Origin: JAAYUD01 sp036846645
Lineage (GTDB): Bacteria; Bacteroidota; Bacteroidia; Bacteroidales; Bacteroidaceae
Direction: 5' to 3'
Assembly (NCBI GenBank): GCA_036846645.1
Contig: DAIUBN010000001.1
Location: forward strand, 1-52,101
Length of the DNA stretch: 52,101 bases
The position numbers and the translations under genes are program-made. The notes under the pieces were generated by a model. It worked only from the letters and a program-made list of their open reading frames with translations. It was not told where the DNA came from and ran no database searches. Positions 18,559 to 24,649 of the stretch are shown here, piece after piece; within the stretch, counting starts at the first letter, position 1; every line of letters begins with the position of its first letter.

Positions 18559-18590
18559 TTTGCCATATATAAATATAAGGCATAATTTTG
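18559..18590 (+). promoter_or_regulatory. Full Bacteroidetes-type promoter
   Basis: TTTG at 18559-18562 and TAATTTTG at 18583-18590 with a 20-bp spacer, an exact consensus promoter. Transcription should start near 18596-18598. It is about 275 bp upstream of the next gene and is followed by a terminator-like hairpin, so it may drive a separate small RNA. Confidence 0.65.
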
Positions 18591-18596
18591 TGTCGT

Positions 18597-18803
18597 AAAT
18601 CCTATGGGAAAAAATAATCATAATAATGTTGTGTAAGATTTTTCCTTTCTTGCGAAAGACGGGTAATCTTAATTATTAAGATTAAGATTTTGGGTTAAAC
18701 ATTTTGTTTTAGTTTTTTCGTGAATTATTCAAATTTCAAGGTTTAGTCAATGAGCTTATTAATGATAAATAAATCCTTAGTCGCAAGATTAAGGATTTTA
18801 TTT
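18597..18803 (+). ncRNA. Candidate structured non-coding RNA or long structured leader
   Basis: Bounded by a consensus promoter (18559-18590) and a hairpin followed by a T-rich run (18771-18805). About 205 nt, with no plausible ORF. Local pairing: a hairpin CTTTC-TTGC-GAAAG at 18645-18658; a near-perfect palindrome with 10-bp arms at 18664-18684; and the end hairpin, AAATCCTTA (18771-18779) with TAAGGATTT (18790-18798). The first bases (AAATCCT, 18597-18603) are also complementary to the right arm of that hairpin, so the two ends could pair with each other. Size and possible closing stem recall 6S-type RNAs, but I cannot identify a family. Alternatively it is a regulated leader for the WecB-like gene. 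Confidence 0.4.
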
Positions 18804-18805
18804 TG
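18771..18805 (+). terminator. Rho-independent-like terminator
   Basis: 9-bp stem (18771-18779 with 18790-18798), 10-nt loop, followed by TTTTATTTTG. It would end a transcript from the promoter at 18559-18590 before the next gene. Confidence 0.55.
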
Positions 18806-18836
18806 TAAGCATATCAAATATCAAGAATAAGTTTTG

Positions 18837-18844
18837 TATCTTTG
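18837..18844 (+). promoter_or_regulatory. Putative -7 element for the wecB-like gene
   Basis: TATCTTTG followed by GC, 21 bp before the ATG at 18866. The nearest TTTG (18802-18805) is too far for a standard -33, so the match is partial. Its position just beyond the terminator suggests the wecB-like gene has its own promoter. Confidence 0.5.
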
Positions 18845-18865
18845 CTCGAAATATTAGTATAAAAG

Positions 18866-19951
18866 ATGAAGATAACCATCGTTTCTGGGGCACGTCCCAA
18901 TTTTATGAAGATTGCACCGATTGTTCATGCTATCGATGCGGCAAAGAAAATAGGTAAACGTATATCATACCGATTGGTCTATACAGGTAAAGCTGATGAT
19001 AACAGTCTGGAACCCTCATTATTTGCTGACTTAGAGATGCGGGCGCCTGATGTTTATCTAGGTATTGAAAGTAAAAACAATACCAAATTGGCAAGTGGAA
19101 TCATGCTTTCTTTCGATAGAGAACTCACAGAAAACCCGGCTCAGATAGTTCTTGTTGTGGACGACTTGACTGCGACAATGAGTTGCGCTATTGTAGCCAA
19201 GAAAATGGGTGTTAAAGTTGCCCATCTTGTAGCTGGTACCCGCTCGTTTGACATGAATCAACCCAAAGAAGTGAATAGAATGATTACTGATGGTTTATCC
19301 GATTATCTATTTACAGCGGGGGTAATGGCCAATAGGAATCTGAATCAATCTGGTCGGGAAGATGAAAACGTCTATTATGTTGGCAATATATTAATAGATA
19401 CGATACGTCATAACAGGAATCGACTTTTGAAACCTTTATGGGCTTCTGCAATGCATATCGACGAGGCAGGATATTTTCTGCTCACTCTAAACAGACGTGT
19501 ACTGCTCAAAGACAAAGCCAAAATGAAGGCTTTACTGACAACTTTATCTCAAAAGGCGGGCGATACCAAAATTATTGCTCCCGTTCACTCATACGTTAGT
19601 GAGAGCATTAAGAAATTGGGATTGAAATTACCTAATATCAGCATCATGCCGGTTCAGAGTTATCTAGTTTTCGGCTATCTGGTCAATCATGCCAAAGCTA
19701 TTATTACCGATTCTGGAAATGTAAGCGAAGAAGCTACTTTCTTTGGCATACCTTGTATCACTATCAATGATTATGCCGAACATCCCGAAACAGTGAAGCA
19801 GGGGACTAACGAACTGGTTGGCGAAGATCCGCAGAAACTGGCAGACGCATTAGATAAATTGAACGCTGGAGTTTGGAAGAAAGGTTCAATTCCTGAACGT
19901 TGGGATGGTCATACGGGCGAAAGAATAGTAAAAATATTGTTGGGAGAATAG
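18866..19951 (+). CDS. Divergent UDP-N-acetylglucosamine 2-epimerase (WecB) family protein
   Basis: 361 aa with the two-Rossmann GT-B fold of the WecB family, whose typical member interconverts UDP-GlcNAc and UDP-ManNAc for surface polysaccharides. Family landmarks: SGARPNFMKIAPI at the N-terminus, VVDDLTAT, AHLVAGTR, PKEVNR, YVGNILIDT and TDSGNVSEEA. Comparing with E. coli WecB from memory, D95 corresponds to D100 and E131 to E135, both kept, but E117 (HVEAG) is V122 (HLVAG) and H213 (GHRRE) is N209 (LNRRV). The loss of two catalytic residues suggests an altered reaction, a different nucleotide sugar, or a non-catalytic role. No other polysaccharide genes are adjacent; rarA follows 12 bp later and is probably co-transcribed. 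Confidence 0.8.
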   Translation: MKITIVSGARPNFMKIAPIVHAIDAAKKIGKRISYRLVYTGKADDNSLEPSLFADLEMRAPDVYLGIESKNNTKLASGIMLSFDRELTENPAQIVLVVDDLTATMSCAIVAKKMGVKVAHLVAGTRSFDMNQPKEVNRMITDGLSDYLFTAGVMANRNLNQSGREDENVYYVGNILIDTIRHNRNRLLKPLWASAMHIDEAGYFLLTLNRRVLLKDKAKMKALLTTLSQKAGDTKIIAPVHSYVSESIKKLGLKLPNISIMPVQSYLVFGYLVNHAKAIITDSGNVSEEATFFGIPCITINDYAEHPETVKQGTNELVGEDPQKLADALDKLNAGVWKKGSIPERWDGHTGERIVKILLGE

Positions 19952-19963
19952 GAGTATAAACAA

Positions 19964-21235
19964 ATGAGACCGCTTGCAGAAAGACTTCGACCTGATAGTC
20001 TGGACAATTACATTGGTCAACAACACTTGGTTGGACCTAATGCGATATTGCGTCGAATGATTGATGCAGGGCGTATTTCGTCCTTTATTTTATGGGGACC
20101 TCCTGGTGTCGGAAAAACGACCTTGGCCCATATCATTGCTTGCAAGCTAAATACACCATTCTATACTCTCAGTGCCGTGACATCGGGAGTTAAGGATGTT
20201 CGTGATGTATTAGAGAAAGCTAAAAAAGAAAAGTTCTTCAACAGTCCTAGTCCTATATTATTTATAGATGAGATCCATCGTTTCAGCAAGTCGCAACAAG
20301 ATTCATTGTTGGGAGCTGTCGAACAAGGTATTGTGACACTTATCGGTGCCACTACAGAGAATCCTTCGTTCGAAGTGATACGCCCTCTCCTCTCCCGTTG
20401 TCAGACTTATACACTAGAGCCTCTTTCTAAAGATGACCTACTAGGATTGGTGCAACATGCTATCACTACCGATATATTACTCAAAGATCATACTTTCCAA
20501 ATTGACGAGACATCAGCGATGTTGCGCTATTCTGGAGGAGATGCTAGAAAACTACTCAACATATTAGAATTGATCTTCGAATCGTCTGATAAGGACCCTA
20601 TCGTCATTAATGATAAGATTGTTGCCGAACGCCTTCAACAGAATCCTCTAGCCTATGATAAAGATGGCGAGATGCATTATGATATCATATCTGCTTTCAT
20701 CAAGTCGATTAGAGGAAGTGATCCCGATGCAGCTCTATATTGGTTGGCAAGAATGGTAGAAGGAGGTGAAGACCCAGCCTTCATCGCTCGTCGTTTGGTG
20801 ATATCCGCTGCTGAAGATATTGGGTTGGCCAATCCGAATGCTCTCCTACTTGCTAATGCATGTTTCGACGCTGTTATGAAACTTGGTTGGCCCGAAGGTC
20901 GTATTCCCCTAGCCGAAGCAACTGTATATCTAGCCACGTCTGCTAAAAGCAATTCTGCTTATCTTGGTATAGGTAGTGCCCTAGAGATAGTAAAACAAAC
21001 GGGAAATCTTCCTGTACCACTTCATCTTCGCAACGCACCAACCAAACTGATGAAAGAATTGGGTTACAGCAAAGGCTATCAATATTCGCACGATTATCCA
21101 GGTCATTTCGTAAAAGAACAATTCATGCCCGACGAATTGAAAACTACCCGACTATGGCAATCTCAAGATAATCCAGCCGAAAACAAACTAGCAGAACGTA
21201 TGCAACATCTTTGGGGTGACAAGAAAGACCTCTAA
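19964..21235 (+). CDS. rarA: Replication-associated recombination protein A (AAA+ ATPase)
   Basis: RarA/MgsA acts at stalled or collapsed replication forks. 423 aa, the usual length. Seen: N-terminal PLAERLRPDSLDNYIGQQHL; Walker A WGPPGVGKTT (about 44-53); Walker B LFIDEIHRF; sensor 1 GATTENPSF; an arginine-finger region LLSRCQ; sensor 2 SGGDARKLLN; then the C-terminal tetramerisation region with AEDIGLANP and the closing DYPGHFVKEQFMPD. A good ribosome-binding sequence (AGGAG at 19950-19954) precedes the ATG. Its stop is 7 bp from the convergent gtrA stop. Confidence 0.96.
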   Translation: MRPLAERLRPDSLDNYIGQQHLVGPNAILRRMIDAGRISSFILWGPPGVGKTTLAHIIACKLNTPFYTLSAVTSGVKDVRDVLEKAKKEKFFNSPSPILFIDEIHRFSKSQQDSLLGAVEQGIVTLIGATTENPSFEVIRPLLSRCQTYTLEPLSKDDLLGLVQHAITTDILLKDHTFQIDETSAMLRYSGGDARKLLNILELIFESSDKDPIVINDKIVAERLQQNPLAYDKDGEMHYDIISAFIKSIRGSDPDAALYWLARMVEGGEDPAFIARRLVISAAEDIGLANPNALLLANACFDAVMKLGWPEGRIPLAEATVYLATSAKSNSAYLGIGSALEIVKQTGNLPVPLHLRNAPTKLMKELGYSKGYQYSHDYPGHFVKEQFMPDELKTTRLWQSQDNPAENKLAERMQHLWGDKKDL

Positions 21236-21242
21236 TAAGTAT

Positions 21243-21662
21243 TTAAACTTTGCGCTTATCAAAATGTTTCGATTTGAAAACGAAATGCAACAGCACAAAA
21301 TTGATAGGAACAACTATCATCAATACTAATATTGGAGCCAACAAGCGATGAACGCCAAAATAGAGGAACAGATTGAATAATCCCATGTGCAATAAGTAAT
21401 TGATGAGATGACTAAATCCAAATCCCGCAACTTTCTTAGCAGACGGACCGGTTTTGAAAGTGAAATAAGACGTCATAAAGAAATTACAGACCAAACTGAT
21501 GCAATATCCGGCAGTATAGGCAATATTGATATTGATAACCTTCTGCAACAAATAATAAACGCCGTAATGTATTGCTGCAGCAATGGTGCCAACAATGCAA
21601 TAGCGCATAAATTCGGCAAACTTCTCTTCGTGTATCAATCGTATCAATCTATTCTGTATCAT
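21243..21662 (-). CDS. GtrA family membrane protein
   Basis: 139 aa with four predicted membrane helices, the family's size and topology. GtrA proteins are thought to take part in moving lipid-linked sugars across the membrane or in modifying surface polysaccharide. Seen: FMRYCIVGTIAAAIHYGVYYLL in helix 1, the NFFMTSYFTFK segment between helices 2 and 3, and INFVLLHFVFK in helix 4, matching the GtrA pattern. Initiation is most likely at the ATG at 21662; a GTG lies one codon upstream. Located 25 bp after the symporter gene in the same direction, so possibly co-transcribed; no glycosyltransferase neighbour reveals its substrate. Confidence 0.85.
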   Translation of the reverse strand: MIQNRLIRLIHEEKFAEFMRYCIVGTIAAAIHYGVYYLLQKVININIAYTAGYCISLVCNFFMTSYFTFKTGPSAKKVAGFGFSHLINYLLHMGLFNLFLYFGVHRLLAPILVLMIVVPINFVLLHFVFKSKHFDKRKV

Positions 21663-21687
21663 CACTATTTAGAATAATAATCTATCT

Positions 21688-22860
21688 TCAAGCCGTCTTT
21701 GGACTTGCTTTGAAATACTTGTCCATGATCAAAGCTACAGCACCATCACCTGTCACGTTGCAAGCGGTACCAAAATTATCCATTGTAATATATAGAGCTA
21801 TCATCAAGGCTTGTTCGTTACTACCAAATCCCAACATTGAACCAAGTATACCGACACATGCCATAATAGCGCCACCAGGGACACCGGGAGCAGCGATCAT
21901 AATGACACCGAGCATACAGATAAATCCGGCGAACATAGAAAAGTCATAGGCATGTCCTTCCATCATCATGATAGCCAATGCGCAGGCAGTGATCTTCAAG
22001 GCACTACCCGAAAGATGAATAGTAGCACAAAGTGGTATGACGAAACCCGCAATTCCATCGCTAACTCCATTCTTGAGCGTAGATTTGAGAGTCACAGGTA
22101 TCGTAGCTGCCGATGAAGAAGTTCCAAGAGCAGTAAAATAGGCCGGCATCATATTGGCAAGCAATTTGAAGGGGTTCTTTTTGACAAATAGCCCAGCCAC
22201 AGTATATTGAAATACAAGCAAAAAAACATGCAAAATAAAGATAACGACAATGATTCGGATAAATACCATCAGAATACTCACCACCTGCCCACTACTTGTC
22301 ATATCAACAAATATACCAAATATATATAAAGGTAAAAGCGGCAAGATAACGACTTCGATGCACTTGACAACAACTTCCTTTATATCAAGAAAAAAATGCT
22401 CTAGAGTAAGAGTCTTGAGATGTGCTATGCACAAACCAAAAGTGAATGACACGATTAAAGCCGTCATGACATCCATCAATGGTGGTATATTAATGGTAAA
22501 ATATCCGACAAGTTCGGTGAATTTATTCACGCTGTTAAGATGAGTCGAAGAACTGATAAGACTAGGGAAAAAAGATACTCCAGTGAAATAAGATAAGAAA
22601 CCGGCAAAAAGCGTGTCACAATAAGCTACTAATGTGGTAATAAATAATAGTTTACCAGCACCTTTACCCACATCGGCTATTGCAGGCGTCACAAGACCAA
22701 CAATTATCAACGGAATCATGAACTGAAGGAATTGACTGAAAAGACTATTGAAAGTAACGAATATCCTTACGATTGGAGTACTCAACATATTCCCAAAAAC
22801 AATTCCAAGAATGATTGCAATAATGATTCTTGGCAATAGACCTAATTTTATCTTCTTCAT
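21688..22860 (-). CDS. Dicarboxylate/amino acid:cation symporter (DAACS family)
   Basis: Inner-membrane secondary transporter of 390 aa, using Na+ or H+ to import dicarboxylates or amino acids such as glutamate/aspartate or serine/threonine. Seen: the serine-rich hairpin motif GTSSSAATIP and the substrate/cation site NFGTACNVTGDGAVALI in the C-terminal half, plus about eight hydrophobic segments. Start chosen at the ATG 22860 (MKKIKLGLLPRI); the only upstream option is a TTG. Substrate cannot be settled from sequence. A -7 element TACCTTTG is about 32 bp upstream on the minus strand. The hydroxyacid dehydrogenase gene is divergent. Confidence 0.9.
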   Translation of the reverse strand: MKKIKLGLLPRIIIAIILGIVFGNMLSTPIVRIFVTFNSLFSQFLQFMIPLIIVGLVTPAIADVGKGAGKLLFITTLVAYCDTLFAGFLSYFTGVSFFPSLISSSTHLNSVNKFTELVGYFTINIPPLMDVMTALIVSFTFGLCIAHLKTLTLEHFFLDIKEVVVKCIEVVILPLLPLYIFGIFVDMTSSGQVVSILMVFIRIIVVIFILHVFLLVFQYTVAGLFVKKNPFKLLANMMPAYFTALGTSSSAATIPVTLKSTLKNGVSDGIAGFVIPLCATIHLSGSALKITACALAIMMMEGHAYDFSMFAGFICMLGVIMIAAPGVPGGAIMACVGILGSMLGFGSNEQALMIALYITMDNFGTACNVTGDGAVALIMDKYFKASPKTA

Positions 22861-22891
22861 ATATCCAGACAAAGATGTTTATTTTGTATGG

Positions 22892-22899
22892 CAAAGGTA
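22892..22899 (-). promoter_or_regulatory. Putative -7 element for the symporter gene
   Basis: Minus-strand TACCTTTG fits TAnnTTTG; no clear -33 TTTG. Confidence 0.45.
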
Positions 22900-22961
22900 A
22901 ATAAAATAAATGGTATCATTAATTCGTTAATGAGAATAAATAACGTTTCATTGGCATTATA

Positions 22962-22993
22962 TTTGGTTATGTCATTGATTATTACGAATTTTG
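22962..22993 (+). promoter_or_regulatory. Putative promoter for the 2-hydroxyacid dehydrogenase gene
   Basis: TTTG (22962-22965), 20-bp spacer, then GAATTTTG (22986-22993; one mismatch to TAnnTTTG), 25 bp before the ATG. An overlapping TATATTTG at 22958-22965 could be an alternative -7. Confidence 0.45.
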
Positions 22994-23018
22994 CATCAAC
23001 ATATATAATAAATAAATA

Positions 23019-23978
23019 ATGAAAATAACTATTTTGGATGGCTATGCTGCCAATCCGGGCGATTTATCATGGAACGGATTCAAGCAATTGGGAGAATGTA
23101 CAATCTACGATCGTACTAATTCCGACCAAGTAATAGAAAGATGTAAAGATGCAGATGCAGTACTTACTAATAAAGTCGTATTAGACAAGAACATCATTGA
23201 AGCGCTGCCTCAATTAAAGTATATCGGAGTATTGGCCACAGGCTACAATGTAATAGACATTCAAGCTGCCACCGAACATAATATTGTAGTAACAAATATT
23301 CCTTCATATAGCACAGAATCTGTTGCACAGTTGGTATTTGCTCACATTCTGAATATTACTCAAGCTGTGGCTCACCATAGCGAAGAAGTTCACAAAGGAA
23401 GATGGACCAATAATGCCGACTTCTGCTTCTGGGATACCAAACTTTCCGAACTGAAAGGGAAGAAAATAGGTATCGTAGGTCTTGGACATATCGGTAAGGC
23501 TGTAGCTCGTATCGCTATCGCTTTTGGCATGGAAGTATTTGCTGCTACCTCAAAAGTCAATCTACAACTTATCCCCGAGATTCATAAGTTGGAACTAGAC
23601 GAACTGTTCAAAGAATGCGATTTTATCACGCTCCATTCTCCTTTGGCAGAAGATACTTATCATCTGGTAAATGCAGAACGCCTCGCATTGATGAAACCTA
23701 CAGCAGTGCTAATTAATACCAGTCGTGGACCATTAGTAGATGAACAGGCTCTTGCCGATGCATTGAATAATAAAAAGATTTATGCAGCAGGTGTCGACGT
23801 ATTATCTACCGAGCCCCCTAAAGCCGACAATCCATTGCTCACTGCACGTAATTGCTTCATCACCCCTCACATTGCTTGGGCTACAGAAGAAGCACGTACA
23901 CGTTTGAACAATATTGCTGTCGATAATTTGAAAGGTTTTGTAGAAGGTAAAGTGATAAATTCAGTCAATCCGAAATAA
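23019..23978 (+). CDS. D-2-hydroxyacid dehydrogenase (glycerate dehydrogenase / hydroxypyruvate reductase-like)
   Basis: NAD(P)-dependent oxidoreductase of 319 aa that most resembles hydroxypyruvate/glycerate dehydrogenases. Seen: dinucleotide-binding GIVGLGHIG (151-159) and the catalytic triad R236 in NTSRGPLVDE, E265 in STEPP and H284 in TPHIAWAT. The residues NIPSYSTESVAQLVFAHI are typical of the substrate-domain junction. The precise substrate (glycerate, glyoxylate, or another 2-hydroxyacid) cannot be determined. Single-gene unit with its own promoter and a strong bidirectional terminator downstream. Confidence 0.9.
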   Translation: MKITILDGYAANPGDLSWNGFKQLGECTIYDRTNSDQVIERCKDADAVLTNKVVLDKNIIEALPQLKYIGVLATGYNVIDIQAATEHNIVVTNIPSYSTESVAQLVFAHILNITQAVAHHSEEVHKGRWTNNADFCFWDTKLSELKGKKIGIVGLGHIGKAVARIAIAFGMEVFAATSKVNLQLIPEIHKLELDELFKECDFITLHSPLAEDTYHLVNAERLALMKPTAVLINTSRGPLVDEQALADALNNKKIYAAGVDVLSTEPPKADNPLLTARNCFITPHIAWATEEARTRLNNIAVDNLKGFVEGKVINSVNPK

Positions 23979-24075
23979 CAAAACGTCTTTAAATTTCTAA
24001 CAAGAACTTATGTTTATATCAAAATATAAAGACACATAGTTTATCAGAAAAAAAGACAGCTTTCTATAAATATTT

Positions 24076-24120
24076 CAATAGGATTCATGAGCCCATTTTT
24101 GCGATTCATGAATCCTATTG
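24076..24120. terminator. Bidirectional terminator hairpin
   Basis: Perfect 15-bp inverted repeat (24076-24090 with 24106-24120) around a 15-nt loop, followed by ATTTTTATTC on the plus strand. It lies between the convergent dehydrogenase and mutarotase genes and probably stops transcription from both sides. Confidence 0.75.
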
Positions 24121-24124
24121 ATTT

Positions 24125-24502
24125 TTATTCATACAAATGAAACATACGTTCCATAGGCTTCCATTTTTCTGCAGAAGATTCTCCTTCTTTACAAAGCTGG
24201 AACATACTCATATAATCTTCCCATTCTTGCTGACGAGGTAGTGTGGCCAATCTTGACATCGCTGAATCCCAATCAAAATCCAGAGGAGTCTCTACAATCA
24301 TGAACAACCTGGAACCTAAAATATAAATGTCCATATCGAGTATACCCACCTGACGTATTCCAGCAATTATTTCGGGCCAAGCGTGTTCTTTGCTATGGCG
24401 TTTACGATATTCTTCAATTAATTCTGGATTATCTTTCAAATCGAGTGTCTGACAGTAGCGTTTTACAGCGCACTTGTATTCTTTTACCTTATATCCTTCC
24501 AT
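24125..24502 (-). CDS. RhaM-like L-rhamnose (or L-fucose) mutarotase
   Basis: 125 aa protein of the RhaM/DUF718 family, a small ferredoxin-like fold. RhaM speeds interconversion of the alpha and beta anomers of L-rhamnose. Seen: RYCQTLDLKDNPELIEEYRKRHS and the strongly conserved GIRQVGILDMDIYILGSRLFMI, with closing residues WKPMERMFHL. It is slightly longer than E. coli RhaM (104 aa). No rhamnose genes are nearby, but an alpha-L-fucosidase lies 3 kb away, so L-fucose is a plausible substrate (inference). Divergent from the hybrid kinase gene. Confidence 0.85.
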   Translation of the reverse strand: MEGYKVKEYKCAVKRYCQTLDLKDNPELIEEYRKRHSKEHAWPEIIAGIRQVGILDMDIYILGSRLFMIVETPLDFDWDSAMSRLATLPRQQEWEDYMSMFQLCKEGESSAEKWKPMERMFHLYE

Positions 24503-24534
24503 TGTTTAGTGGTATTATAAAATTAATATGTTAG

Positions 24535-24542
24535 CAAAGTTA
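24535..24542 (-). promoter_or_regulatory. Putative -7 element for the mutarotase gene
   Basis: Minus-strand TAACTTTG followed by C; fits TAnnTTTG, about 33 bp before the ATG; no standard -33. Confidence 0.5.
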
Positions 24543-24590
24543 TAGAAAAAGTTCGAAAATGATATTCATAAGTAAATAATTAAGAATTTT

Positions 24591-24622
24591 TTTGTTGAAG
24601 TCAGCATTTTCTACTATATTTG
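24591..24622 (+). promoter_or_regulatory. Full Bacteroidetes-type promoter for the hybrid kinase
   Basis: TTTG at 24591-24594, 20-bp spacer, TATATTTG at 24615-24622: a perfect match. The ATG follows 28 bp later. Confidence 0.75.
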
Positions 24623-24649
24623 AGATGTTGAATATTAAAAACAGATACA

